From Actinomycetes bacterium (GTDB lineage: Bacteria; Actinomycetota; Actinomycetes; Propionibacteriales; Propionibacteriaceae), in contig JAJXWF010000002.1 in NCBI GenBank assembly GCA_021781735.1, forward strand, positions 1 through 64,000: 64,000 nt of DNA, read 5' to 3'. Made by a program: the position numbers and the translations under genes. Shown piece by piece: positions 10,806-20,290 of the stretch. The notes under the pieces were generated by a model. It ran no database searches, was not told the origin of the DNA, and saw nothing but the letters and a program-made list of their open reading frames with translations. Each line of letters begins with the position of its first letter. The stretch's first letter is position 1.

Positions 10806-11188
10806 CCACGGCGACGTTCGCCCATTGGAGCGGACGCATCATCGGCCGCTTCCTGCGCGCCGCGGTGAGCAGGTCACCGTTGGCGTGGGCGCTCATCGGC
10901 GTCGTCCGAGGGTGGCGGGCTGTGCTCTCGCCGCTCTACGGAGACGTATGCAAGTTCTACCCGACGTGCTCCAGCTACGGCCTCACGGCGCTGGAGACCC
11001 ACGGGGCCATCAAGGGAAGCTGGCTGACTGTGCGCCGGCTCGTGAGATGCCACCCCTGGTCGCTGGGCGGATACGACCCGGTTCCCGGAGCCGAGCCACA
11101 CCTGGGCCATGGGCACCCGCCCGTCGTCCCCGACGATTCAGACCCGGACGCCGACCCGGCGTCACCCAGCCGAGGTAGCCAACGATGA
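10802..11188 (+). CDS. yidD: Membrane protein insertion efficiency factor YidD
   Basis: RAVLSPLYGDVCKFYPTCSSYGLTALETHGAIKGSWLTVRRLVRCHPWSLGGYDPVP; overlaps rnpA stop. Confidence 0.95.
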   Translation: MTTATFAHWSGRIIGRFLRAAVSRSPLAWALIGVVRGWRAVLSPLYGDVCKFYPTCSSYGLTALETHGAIKGSWLTVRRLVRCHPWSLGGYDPVPGAEPHLGHGHPPVVPDDSDPDADPASPSRGSQR

Positions 11189-12306
11189 CGCTCTTCACGC
11201 CCCTTCTTGTCCCGCTGTTCGCGTTCTTCTCGTTGTGGACCTCCATCCGTGACGTGCTGTCGGCCATGATGCAGCCCCTTTACTGGGCGGTGTCGGGCCT
11301 GGTGGTGCTGTTCCACAGCGTCTGGTCGCCGGTGTTCGGGGCTGATTCGGGCTGGACCTGGACGCTCGCGATCGTCAGTCTGACGGTCGTCATCCGGATC
11401 CTGCTCATTCCGCTGTTCGTGCGCCAGATCAACTCCGCGCGGAGCATGCAGTTGATCCAGCCGAAGCTCAAGGCGCTGCAGGAGCGACACGGCTCGGACC
11501 GTGAACGGCTGGCGCAGGAGCAGATGAAGCTCTACCGCGAAGAGGGCGTGAACCCGGCGGCGTCGTGCCTGCCGCTGCTGCTGCAGGCGCCGATCTTCCT
11601 GGCCCTGTTCCGCGTGCTGGAAGGGGCCGCCGCGCAACCCCACCCGATCCCACGCGGCACGTTCTTCAAGGCCCACCCGGAACTCATGGCGTCGCTGAGT
11701 CATTCGTCGATTTTCAATGCGCAGCTCGCCGGGCGGTTCTTCCCGATCAACAACGGGTTCGGCGCCACCCAGGTGCTGTCGATGGTCCTGATCCTCGCGA
11801 TGTCCCTGGTGCTGTTCGTCACCCAGCTGCAGTTGCTCAAGAAGAACATGCCGCCGGAGTCGCTCACCGGACCGATGGCCCAGCAGCAGAAGATGATGCT
11901 GTACCTCTTCCCGTTCATCTACCTGTTCACGGGCATCAGCATCCCCATCGGCGTGCTGATCTATTGGCTGACGACCAACGTCTGGACGATGGGACAGCAG
12001 TGGATCATCATCCGCAACAACCCGTCGCCGAACACTCCCGCCTACATCGAGTGGGAGGAGCGCATGCGGGCACGGGGCAAGGATCCGCATGCGATCGAGG
12101 CGGAGCGCTCGCAGAAGCGCAAGCGCCGGGTGGTCAGTGACACGCCCGCGGCCGAGGTCGTCGAGGAGGACGGCACGACCCGTCACGTCGTCGCGCGACA
12201 GAACGTCAAGCGTCAGACGGTGCGCAAGGATGACGCCGAAGCCAAGCAGGTGATCTCGCGTCAACAGCCGCAGCGGCAGAATCGCGCGGCTCGAAAGAAG
12301 AATTGA
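11185..12306 (+). CDS. yidC: Membrane protein insertase YidC
   Basis: Oxa1/YidC features: RQINSARSMQLIQPKLKALQERHGSDRERLAQEQMKLYREEGVNPAASCLPLLLQAPIFLALFRVL. Confidence 0.96.
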   Translation: MTLFTPLLVPLFAFFSLWTSIRDVLSAMMQPLYWAVSGLVVLFHSVWSPVFGADSGWTWTLAIVSLTVVIRILLIPLFVRQINSARSMQLIQPKLKALQERHGSDRERLAQEQMKLYREEGVNPAASCLPLLLQAPIFLALFRVLEGAAAQPHPIPRGTFFKAHPELMASLSHSSIFNAQLAGRFFPINNGFGATQVLSMVLILAMSLVLFVTQLQLLKKNMPPESLTGPMAQQQKMMLYLFPFIYLFTGISIPIGVLIYWLTTNVWTMGQQWIIIRNNPSPNTPAYIEWEERMRARGKDPHAIEAERSQKRKRRVVSDTPAAEVVEEDGTTRHVVARQNVKRQTVRKDDAEAKQVISRQQPQRQNRAARKKN

Positions 12307-12365
12307 CGCCGGTCGGAGATCGGCGAGCATTCGGCCCCGTGGGGCCATCGGCAATCAGGAGACCC

Positions 12366-12962
12366 ATGAGCGACGTGGAGAGAACGATGAGCGAGAGCGC
12401 ACGCAGCGACCAGGTCGCGGACCAGCCCGCCGAGGATGTCGTGGTGCATGACGATGTCGATGACGAGTCCGAGGACGAGGCGGGGGCTGGACCGGCCGCC
12501 GGCAGTCGGCGTCAGCAACTGGAGGCCGAGGGCGATGTTGCCGCCGACTACCTCGAGGAGTTGCTGGACATCGCCGACCTCGATGGTGACATCGACACCT
12601 ACACCGAAGGTGGCCGGGCGCATGTGAGTATCGTCACCGACAGCGAGGAGCTGGTCGGTCACGACGGCGAGGTGCTGGAGGCCCTCCAGGAGCTCGTGCG
12701 GCTCGCGGTGATGACCGAGACGGGCAACAGGAGCCGGCTCATGCTCGACATCGCCGGTTACCGGGACAAGCAGCGCAAGCGGCTGCGGTTGTTGGCCGAG
12801 GATGCGATCGCCGAGGTGAAGGCGTCCGGTGAGGCGGTCGCGTTGGCCCCGATGAACCCGTTCGAGCGGAAGATCGTGCACGACACGGTGGCCGAGGCCG
12901 GGCTTGTGAGCGAGTCCGAGGGTGTCGAGCCGCGTCGTCATGTCGTGATCCGGCCGGCCTGA
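12366..12962 (+). CDS. jag: Jag/KhpB RNA-binding protein (KH-R3H)
   Basis: LMLDIAGYRDKQRKRLRLLAEDAIAEVKASGEAVALAPMNPFERKIVHDTVAE; position yidC-jag-rsmG. Confidence 0.93.
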   Translation: MSDVERTMSESARSDQVADQPAEDVVVHDDVDDESEDEAGAGPAAGSRRQQLEAEGDVAADYLEELLDIADLDGDIDTYTEGGRAHVSIVTDSEELVGHDGEVLEALQELVRLAVMTETGNRSRLMLDIAGYRDKQRKRLRLLAEDAIAEVKASGEAVALAPMNPFERKIVHDTVAEAGLVSESEGVEPRRHVVIRPA

Positions 12963-12966
12963 ACCC

Positions 12967-13611
12967 ATGTCGGACCCGGGCGCCGAGGGTCAGCCGCCCT
13001 CCGATCTGGCGACTCCCCAGGGGCTGTTCGGCCCCGAGGTCGGTTTATTATTAGAGCAATATATCGATATATTGGCAAGTCGTGGAATTGACTGGGGGGT
13101 GATCGGTCCACGGGAGGCCCCTCGGTTGTTCGATCGTCATATTCTCAACAGCCTGGCCGTTCGCGACCTGCTTCCCCAGGGTGTGGAAGTGGTTGACATC
13201 GGTAGCGGCGCAGGACTCCCGGGCATTCCGCTGGCGATCGTTCGGCCCGACCTGCGCGTCGTCCTGCTTGAGCCACTTCTGCGTCGGGCCACTTTCCTCG
13301 AGGAGGCGGTCCAGGAGCTGGGGCTCCGCCGACGGGTGATCGTTCAGCGGGGACGGGCCGAGGACTTGAGCGCGCCGGCGGACATCTTCGTCGCCCGCGC
13401 GGTCGCTCCCCTCGCGCGTTTGGTGGCGTGGGTCGCGCCGGTCATCGGCCCGGTCAGTGAATTGATCGCCCTCAAGGGCTCGAGCGCGGCGGCGGAGGTC
13501 GCCGCTGCCGAGCCGGTGCTGAGGCGGTCGAGGCTGCGCGCGGAGGTGTTGGTGGTGCGAGCATTCCCCGGTTCAGAACCGACGCACGCGGTGAGGGTCC
13601 GACGGGCCTGA
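12967..13611 (+). CDS. rsmG: 16S rRNA (guanine-N7) methyltransferase
   Basis: VVDIGSGAGLPGIPLAIVRPDLRVVLLEPLLRRATFLEEAVQELGL; canonical position. Confidence 0.95.
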   Translation: MSDPGAEGQPPSDLATPQGLFGPEVGLLLEQYIDILASRGIDWGVIGPREAPRLFDRHILNSLAVRDLLPQGVEVVDIGSGAGLPGIPLAIVRPDLRVVLLEPLLRRATFLEEAVQELGLRRRVIVQRGRAEDLSAPADIFVARAVAPLARLVAWVAPVIGPVSELIALKGSSAAAEVAAAEPVLRRSRLRAEVLVVRAFPGSEPTHAVRVRRA

Positions 13612-13725
13612 GGCAACGTATGTGGTGGGGCTCGAGCCGGCCTGAGCCCACGTGTGTGGTCGGGGTCGAGCCGGCCTGAGCCACCGCGTGTGGTGCGGGT
13701 CCCGCCTGAGGCAATGCATGTGGGG
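13605..13725. repeat. 34-bp tandem repeat, three copies plus degenerate partial
   Basis: GGCCTGAG(G/C)C...GTGTGG...CGAGCC units starting at 13605, 13639, 13673, partial from 13703. Confidence 0.8.
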
Positions 13726-14072
13726 GTCCTTCTGGCCCGGGCGGCCCACTGTCCATGAGTTGCCTGGGGTGCGGTGGCCGAGCGGTGGGTCGTCCTGGGG
13801 TTGGGACTCCCCCGGGCCGATCCGAGATCCGTGCTGATGGTGCGAGGGGTCGCCCGACTGGTTCGCCGTCGAGGAACCACGATCGGAGACACCCTGCGAT
13901 GGGCGCTGCTGGATCCGATGAGGACGGGCGCGATGCGAGGCGGGCTCCGTGCGGATCGCCCGTGGGTGACCCGAGTCGGGCGAGGCCGATGTTCGGCGGG
14001 TCTCGTGAGGTGTCCGCTCGCCTCGTCTGGATCCGTCGGAACACTCGCTAGACTGTGCCGCCGGAGGTGCAT

Positions 14073-15044
14073 GTGATCAAGTTCCACAGGGGCCGCAAAC
14101 CGGAGGCCGATGTTTCACGTGAAACAGAGCCGGTGATTCCCTCGTATGCGGGCGCGCCACGTCGGGCGGCCTTCGATGGCCCCGATGACCAGGCGCTCCA
14201 CGAGCCCGATGTTTCACGTGAAACACCCCCCGATCGCGTCCTCCCTCGCCCAGAGCGCGCTCGCGTCTTCGTGATTGCGAACCAGAAGGGCGGCGTCGGG
14301 AAGACCACCACGGCGGTCAACCTCGCGACCGCGCTCGCCATGGGCGGGTTGCGCGTCCTCGTCGTCGACCTGGACCCTCAGGGCAACGCGTCCACGGCGC
14401 TGGGTGTGGAGCATCGCGAGGGGACGAAGGGCACCTATGAGGTACTCCTGGGTGGAGAGGACATCGTCACCCACGCCGTCGTCTCCGCCGAGGCTCCCCT
14501 GCTCACGGTGCTCCCGGCAACCATCGACCTGGCGGCCGCCGAGGTCGAACTCGTGAACACCTCCGCCCGTGAGCAGCGACTCAAGCGAGCCCTGGCCCGC
14601 TATCTCGCCGAGCACCGCACCGACTACGTCTTCATCGACTGTCCCCCCTCGCTCGGCCTGTTGACCGTCAACGCCCTTGTCGCGGCCGGCGAGCTGCTGA
14701 TCCCGATCCAATGTGAGTACTACGCGCTCGAGGGCCTGTCGCAACTGCTGCGCACGATCGACATCGTCAAGGGTGAACTCAACGATCACCTGCTCCTGTC
14801 CACCATTTTGTTGACGATGTACGACGGGCGGACGAACCTCGCCCAGCAGGTGGCCGCCGAGGTGCGTGGCCACTTCGGCCGGGAGACGCTCGACACGAAG
14901 ATCCCTCGTTCGGTGCGGGTGTCGGAGGCTCCCAGCTACGGCCGCACCGTCCTCACCTACGATCCTTCCTCGGCGGGAGCGGTCGCCTACCGCTTTGCCG
15001 CCCAGGAGATCGCGGAACGAGCTGTTGAACGCATGGAGGCGTGA
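14073..15044 (+). CDS. parA: Chromosome partitioning ATPase ParA (Soj)
   Basis: FVIANQKGGVGKTTTAVNLATALAMGGLRVLVVDLDPQGNASTALG; ORF opens at 14055, GTG 14073 follows GGAGG. Confidence 0.95.
   Translation: MIKFHRGRKPEADVSRETEPVIPSYAGAPRRAAFDGPDDQALHEPDVSRETPPDRVLPRPERARVFVIANQKGGVGKTTTAVNLATALAMGGLRVLVVDLDPQGNASTALGVEHREGTKGTYEVLLGGEDIVTHAVVSAEAPLLTVLPATIDLAAAEVELVNTSAREQRLKRALARYLAEHRTDYVFIDCPPSLGLLTVNALVAAGELLIPIQCEYYALEGLSQLLRTIDIVKGELNDHLLLSTILLTMYDGRTNLAQQVAAEVRGHFGRETLDTKIPRSVRVSEAPSYGRTVLTYDPSSAGAVAYRFAAQEIAERAVERMEA
14111..14126. promoter_or_regulatory. parS centromere site 1
   Basis: Exact TGTTTCACGTGAAACA. Confidence 0.97.
14210..14225. promoter_or_regulatory. parS centromere site 2
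   Basis: Exact TGTTTCACGTGAAACA. Confidence 0.97.
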
Positions 15045-15964
15045 TGGCGACAAAGCACCAGACCGGTCTCGGCCGGGGACTCGGCGAACTCTTCGTTCGC
15101 ACCGATGATGAACCGCGGACCGAGCGCGGCGGAACCGCGGAACGATCGGCGCCCATCGGAGACGGCTCCTACCTCACCACGCTTCGCGTCGACACGGTGA
15201 CGCCGAATCCCCGTCAGCCACGTCAGGTGTTCGACGAGGACGAGCTCCGTGAGCTCGCCGCGTCCCTCAGCGAGGTCGGCGTCCTGCAGCCCATCGTCGT
15301 CCGGGATAGACACGACGGCACCTTCGAGTTGATCATGGGAGAGCGACGCCTCCGGGCAGCCCGGATCGCCGGCCTCGACACGGTGCCGGCGATCATCCGG
15401 GCCACCGATGACAGCGACCTGCTGCGCGACGCGCTGCTGGAAAACATCCACCGCGCGCAACTCAATCCCTTGGAGGAGGCCGCCGCCTACCAGCAACTGC
15501 TCGACGACTTCGGATGTACCCAGGAGGAACTCTCGGGGCGGATCAAGCGCTCCCGTCCCCAGATCTCGAACACCATCAGGCTGTTGCGCCTCCCCGCACC
15601 CGTGCAGCGCAGGGTGGCTGCCGGCGTCCTCTCCGCGGGACATGCGCGGGCCCTGCTCAGCCTCAGCGACCCCGTCGCCCAGGAGCAGCTGGCCCAGAGG
15701 ATCGTCGCGGAGGGTCTGTCTGTGCGCAGCACCGAGGAAGTCGTCGCGACACGGGGCACGGATGATCGTTCGCCTCGGACACCCCGAACGACGCCGGTGA
15801 GCCCTCGGGCCGAGGATCTCTCCTCAGAGCTGTCGGACCACTTCGACACCCGGGTGCGGGTCAGCATCGGACGCACCAAGGGCAGGATCGTCATCGAGTT
15901 CGCCGGGGAGGACGACCTCGAGCGAATCCTCGCCGTCGTCAAAAACAAAGAGACAACAGGCTAA
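15041..15964 (+). CDS. parB: Chromosome partitioning protein ParB
   Basis: MMATKHQTGLGRGLGELF...PNPRQPRQVFDEDELRELAASLSEVGVLQPIVVRDRHDGTFELIMGERRLRAARIAGLDTVPAIIR. Confidence 0.96.
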   Translation: MMATKHQTGLGRGLGELFVRTDDEPRTERGGTAERSAPIGDGSYLTTLRVDTVTPNPRQPRQVFDEDELRELAASLSEVGVLQPIVVRDRHDGTFELIMGERRLRAARIAGLDTVPAIIRATDDSDLLRDALLENIHRAQLNPLEEAAAYQQLLDDFGCTQEELSGRIKRSRPQISNTIRLLRLPAPVQRRVAAGVLSAGHARALLSLSDPVAQEQLAQRIVAEGLSVRSTEEVVATRGTDDRSPRTPRTTPVSPRAEDLSSELSDHFDTRVRVSIGRTKGRIVIEFAGEDDLERILAVVKNKETTG

Positions 15965-16019
15965 ATCTTTAAAAACCTAAATCAATTAATGCATGAAGCG
16001 TTTTGTCGATAAATACACA

Positions 16020-16421
16020 TCAATCCAACTGCTTGAGCCCGGACTGGACGTCCCGCAGCAGACCTTCGATCTCGAGCCGGGCACGGTGCTCAGCCACGAA
16101 CGTCAGAAACGGGATGAGGCCCGACAGGGCGATGATGCCCATCCGGCCGATTCCCCAGTGCACGCGGCGGCCCAGGTCGAAGGTGGTGATCAGCAGCACC
16201 ATGTACAGCCAACCGTGCGGGATTCCGGTGTATGTGACCCACCGCCCGTCGTGTGGACCGAAGTACTTGAGCGGCACGGCAACACACACGAGCAGAATCA
16301 GCAGCGTCCCCACGAGGTATGCGGTGATGCGGTAGCGCAACAGTGCGCCGCGCACCTGGCGCAGGGTCTCGTCGGTGTCGTCGTCGAGGGGCTCGACCGG
16401 GGGATTGCTGGATGAGGTCAC
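16020..16421 (-). CDS. DUF3817-like integral membrane protein
   Basis: RYRITAYLVGTLLILLVCVAVPLKYFGPHDGRWVTYTGIPHGWLYMVLLITTFDLGRRVHW. Confidence 0.85.
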   Translation of the reverse strand: MTSSSNPPVEPLDDDTDETLRQVRGALLRYRITAYLVGTLLILLVCVAVPLKYFGPHDGRWVTYTGIPHGWLYMVLLITTFDLGRRVHWGIGRMGIIALSGLIPFLTFVAEHRARLEIEGLLRDVQSGLKQLD

Positions 16422-16461
16422 CCGCCCAGGTTACCCAGTGGACGCCCCAACCCCACCCGCC

Positions 16462-17247
16462 TCACCCCGCCGCGGCGTCCTCACCCGAAACGGCCTCCGG
16501 TCGGGTTCCGGCGTCGCTCAGATCGGCGTCGTCGGAGCGTCGCCCGAAGGACCGGGCGAGCGCGATGCCCATGACCATGGCGAAGATCGCGAACACCCAC
16601 CACTGAATGGCGTAGCCGAGGTTCTGCGCGTTTCCCGACGCGTCGTTCGGGAAGGTGACGATCGCAGGCTCGAGGCCCTCGACGCGAGCCGAGGCCGCGT
16701 CGAGCGTCACGAACCCGGCGGTGACCCCGGTGGGCCACCCCTGGGCCAGCCGCTCGATGCGGACGCCGTTGAGCCATCCGCTGGGTGCCCCCGGGGGCGC
16801 GCTCCCGGTCGACGTGCTCTCGGACGGCATCATGATGCCGACCAGCGATACCGATCCCCCCGGCGCAGGGGGGACGGCGGTGTCGAGGGAGGGGACGCTG
16901 CCGCGCACCACCGGGACGATCCGCGAGTGATCCACGAACGCGCTGACGACCCGATAGGGGGGTGAGCTGCCGACCAGAACCGGTGGCTGGGCGAGGTAGT
17001 GGCCGTCGAGGCGGACCGGCAGGCCGTACAGGTCGCCGATCGGGAGGCCGGAGTCGAGTTGCTGATTGAGCGCCACCGGCGCCCGGTTCGAGCGCTCGAT
17101 CAGGCTGTTGCGCCCCTGGGTCACGTACACCGACATCTGCCACACACCCAGCCCGAGCATCACGACGGCGAGCATGCCGGCGACGGTGAGAGCCGCGATC
17201 TGCCGCCCGCGGATCCCGGCTCGCGACCGCAGCGTCGGCTCGCTCAT
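16462..17247 (-). CDS. SURF1 family protein
   Basis: GLGVWQMSVYVTQGRNSLIERSNRAPVALNQQLDSGLPIGDLYGLPVRLDGHYLAQPPVLVG...NLGYAIQWWVFAIFAMVMGI. Confidence 0.87.
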   Translation of the reverse strand: MSEPTLRSRAGIRGRQIAALTVAGMLAVVMLGLGVWQMSVYVTQGRNSLIERSNRAPVALNQQLDSGLPIGDLYGLPVRLDGHYLAQPPVLVGSSPPYRVVSAFVDHSRIVPVVRGSVPSLDTAVPPAPGGSVSLVGIMMPSESTSTGSAPPGAPSGWLNGVRIERLAQGWPTGVTAGFVTLDAASARVEGLEPAIVTFPNDASGNAQNLGYAIQWWVFAIFAMVMGIALARSFGRRSDDADLSDAGTRPEAVSGEDAAAG

Positions 17248-18203
17248 CGAGCCGCGGCGAGCTGCACGAGCGTGCTGCAGACCTTGCCGAGGTCGCGGCC
17301 GGACGCCTCGATGGCGAGGGGTGTCGAGGATGTCTCGGTCATGCCGGGTGCCACGTTGGCCTCGAGGAACGTGGGCGTGCCGTGCTCGTCGACGATGAGG
17401 TCGATCCGGTAGATGTCGCGGAGTCCCAGGGTGCGGCCGGCGGTGAGTGCGGCCCGGCGACAGGCGTCGCTGATCTGGTCGTCGAGCCGTGCGGGGGTGA
17501 TGAAGCGGGTGTCCCCTGCGGTGTAGCGGCTCGCGTAGTCGTACACGCCCGAGATCGGGACGATCTCCACCGGCGGCAGGGCGCTCGGCCCGTCGGGGGT
17601 GTCGATGACGGTGACCGCGACCTCCGACCCGACGACGAAGCGTTCGACGACCGCGGTCGTGCCGTAGGCGAAGGCGCCGACCATGGCCGCGGGCAGGGCC
17701 TCGAGATCGTCGACCTTGCCGGCTCCCAATGACGACCCGCTGCGGGCCGGCTTGACCATCATCGGGAAGCCGATCCGTTCGCCGAGGGCGCGCACCAGCG
17801 AGGCGGCCCCCAGCTCGCGGAACATGTCGTGTGGCAACGCCACCTGCTCGGGCGTCGTGACGCCGGCCAGGCGCACGAGCGGGGTTGCCACGGACTTGTC
17901 GAACGCGAGCCGGCACGCTTCGGCCCGAGACCCCACGAACCGGACGCCGAGCAGGGCCAGAACCTCCCGCAGCGCGCCGTCCTCGCCGACCCCGCCGTGC
18001 AGCAGCGGGAACACGACGACCCCGGGCCGGGCGGTGAGCATGGCGACCAGGTCGGCCGTGACGTCCTGTTCGATGACCTCGTGACCGGCTTGCCGCAGGG
18101 CGATCGCCACTCGGCGTCCGGAGCGCAGTGACACGTCACGCTCGTGCGACAGGCCGCCCGCCAGGACGACGACCGGTGCCAGTGCGGTGGGGGAGGTGCT
18201 CAT
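17244..18203 (-). CDS. ddl: D-alanine--D-alanine ligase
   Basis: VVVLAGGLSHERDVSLRSGRRVA...GFPMMVKPARSGSSLGAGKV...; ATP-grasp; ATGA overlap with SURF1. Confidence 0.92.
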   Translation of the reverse strand: MSTSPTALAPVVVLAGGLSHERDVSLRSGRRVAIALRQAGHEVIEQDVTADLVAMLTARPGVVVFPLLHGGVGEDGALREVLALLGVRFVGSRAEACRLAFDKSVATPLVRLAGVTTPEQVALPHDMFRELGAASLVRALGERIGFPMMVKPARSGSSLGAGKVDDLEALPAAMVGAFAYGTTAVVERFVVGSEVAVTVIDTPDGPSALPPVEIVPISGVYDYASRYTAGDTRFITPARLDDQISDACRRAALTAGRTLGLRDIYRIDLIVDEHGTPTFLEANVAPGMTETSSTPLAIEASGRDLGKVCSTLVQLAAAR

Positions 18204-18240
18204 CGGCAGTCCAATCGGTTCAGAAGAACGGGAGTACGGG

Positions 18241-19563
18241 TCATGACTGGTCGGGTCCCGGTGCGCCCGACACGTCGGTGCCGTGATGCGGGGACTGCTG
18301 CGAACCGATCCCGAACGTGCGGTTCACCTCGTACTCGCGATTCACGACCTCCGCCAGTCGCCGGACGCCCTCGCGGATCCGTTCCGGCGTCGGATAGCAG
18401 AACGAGAGCCGCATGTTCCGGCTGCCGAAGCCGTCGGCGTAGAAAGCGGTGCCGGGGGTGAACGCGACGCGGGCGCTCACCGCCCGGGGGAGCATCGCCT
18501 GGGCATCGAGGCCATCGGGCAACGTGACCCACACGAAGAATCCGCCGCCGGGCGTGGTCCAGGTGGTTCCGGGCGGCATGTACTCACGCAACGCCTCGAG
18601 CATGGCGTCGCGCCGGGCCCGGTACATGTCCTTGAACGCCTCGATCTGGGCTCGCCAGTCGTGCCGCTCGAGATAGGTCGAGACCGCCATCTGGCTGAAC
18701 ACCGGAGGGCAGAGGGTGGCGGACTCCTGGGCGAGCACCAGCTTCTCGCGCACGGCGTGAGGTGCGAGCACCCAGCCGACGCGGAACCCGGGGGCGAACG
18801 TCTTGGAGAATGAGCCGAGGTAGATCACCTGCTCGGCGTCCATGGCGCGCAGGGCGGGCAACGGATCACCCTCGAGACGCAGCAGACCGTAGGGGTTGTC
18901 CTCGACGATCAGCAGGTCGAGCTCGCGGCACACGTCGATGATCCGGCGACGACGCTCGAGGCTCTGGGAGATGCCCGAGGGATTGTTGAAGTTGGGGATC
19001 GTGTACAGGAACTTCGGACGCCCGCCGCCCCGTCGGCTCGACTCGACCGCGGCGCGCAGGGCGTCGGGATCGATGCCGTCGTCGTCCATGGTCACGTGGA
19101 CCACCCGGGTCTGGTACGAGGCGAAGGTGCCAAGTGCTCCGACGTAGCTGGGCGCTTCGGCCACGATGACGTCGCCCGGGTCGCAGAAGATGCGGGTGAC
19201 CAGGTCGAGTCCCTGCTGCGAGCCGACGGTGATCGTCACGTCGTCGGGATGGGCGTCGATGCCCTCGAGGGCCATCACCTCGCAGATGTGTTCCCGGATC
19301 CGCGGCTCGCCCTGGCCGGATCCGTACTGCATCGCCTGGACTCCGTGCTCGAGCACGAGGTCACGGATCGCCTCGCCGACAACGTCCAGCGGCAGGTCCG
19401 CGATGTTCGGCATGCCTCCGGCGAGTGAGACCACCTCGGGCCTGTTGGCCACCGAGAAGAGTGCCCGCACGGCGCTGGCCCGCATACCGTGTGTGCGGGC
19501 CGCGTAGTGATCGACGTAGCGGTCGAGGCGGGTGTCGTGGCGGACGACCTCTGGTTCACTCAC
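18241..19563 (-). CDS. PLP-dependent aminotransferase (2-aminoadipate/MocR-type fold)
   Basis: VVSLAGGMPNIADLPLD...QYGSGQGEPRIREHICEVM...YTIPNFNNPSGISQS...VIYLGSFSKTFAPGFRVGWV. Confidence 0.9.
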   Translation of the reverse strand: MSEPEVVRHDTRLDRYVDHYAARTHGMRASAVRALFSVANRPEVVSLAGGMPNIADLPLDVVGEAIRDLVLEHGVQAMQYGSGQGEPRIREHICEVMALEGIDAHPDDVTITVGSQQGLDLVTRIFCDPGDVIVAEAPSYVGALGTFASYQTRVVHVTMDDDGIDPDALRAAVESSRRGGGRPKFLYTIPNFNNPSGISQSLERRRRIIDVCRELDLLIVEDNPYGLLRLEGDPLPALRAMDAEQVIYLGSFSKTFAPGFRVGWVLAPHAVREKLVLAQESATLCPPVFSQMAVSTYLERHDWRAQIEAFKDMYRARRDAMLEALREYMPPGTTWTTPGGGFFVWVTLPDGLDAQAMLPRAVSARVAFTPGTAFYADGFGSRNMRLSFCYPTPERIREGVRRLAEVVNREYEVNRTFGIGSQQSPHHGTDVSGAPGPDQS

Positions 19564-19654
19564 GTGGTCCACTGTGCCGCACCGACCGGGAAAGTACCAT
19601 TGACACCACCGTCGGCCGCGCTTCGGCGCGGCCGGTGTCACGGTAGGAGGCTCC

Positions 19655-20278
19655 ATGCGTACTCGTCGGCTGCGTCCGCTCCTGGCGTCGGGGATCTCGA
19701 ACCTGCCGCTGTGGCACTGCCGCACGAGCCTGGTGGGGCCCGACGCCGATCCGTCACCGGCCTGGGCGGTGGCGGCCGAGGACCGGTTCGGGTCGTGCGG
19801 GATGAGCGCCTACGACAGCGACGACCTGGTCGGGTGGGTGGTCTTCTGTCCGGCCCTGCATGTGCCAGCCGAGCACCTGCTCGCGCAAGGCACACGGGTG
19901 GCAGATTCGGCGATGCTGCTCGGTGTCGCGGTGCGCGACACGCACCGTGGCCAGGGCATCGGACGGCAACTGGTGCAGGCGGCAGCCGCCCGCATGGTGG
20001 GAGGCGCCGTCTGCGTCGACGCACTTGGCGCCGCGGTTCCGCTCACCTGTGAGGTGGCTCCCCTGTATTGGCTCACCGCGGTGGGATTCGCGCCCGTCGA
20101 CGCCATGCGCACCGGAGCGGGCCCGATGCGCATGCGCCTCGACCTCGGTGCGACGATCCGTTGGCGTCCCGACCTGCGCTCGGCGGTCGACCTGCTCACC
20201 GGGTGGGTGACCCGTCCGGGCGTGGCCCATGAACCGGCCCGGCGCGTGCTGCACGACCACTCGGTGGGCCACGCCTGA
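19655..20278 (+). CDS. GNAT family N-acetyltransferase
   Basis: SAMLLGVAVRDTHRGQGIGRQLVQAAAARMV: acetyl-CoA binding motif. Confidence 0.82.
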   Translation: MRTRRLRPLLASGISNLPLWHCRTSLVGPDADPSPAWAVAAEDRFGSCGMSAYDSDDLVGWVVFCPALHVPAEHLLAQGTRVADSAMLLGVAVRDTHRGQGIGRQLVQAAAARMVGGAVCVDALGAAVPLTCEVAPLYWLTAVGFAPVDAMRTGAGPMRMRLDLGATIRWRPDLRSAVDLLTGWVTRPGVAHEPARRVLHDHSVGHA

Positions 20279-20290
20279 GTGAACGAATGG

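Noticed and set aside
10975-12354. 459-aa minus-strand ORF
   Set aside because: Antisense to yidC.
13605-13725. CRISPR array
   Set aside because: Repeats are contiguous tandem units without unique spacers. The same applies to the arrays at 46720-46919 and 60451-60540.
13344-14087. 247-aa minus-strand ORF in the rsmG-parA spacer
   Set aside because: Repeat-derived, Arg/Thr/Pro-rich, antisense to rsmG at its end; no supporting motif.
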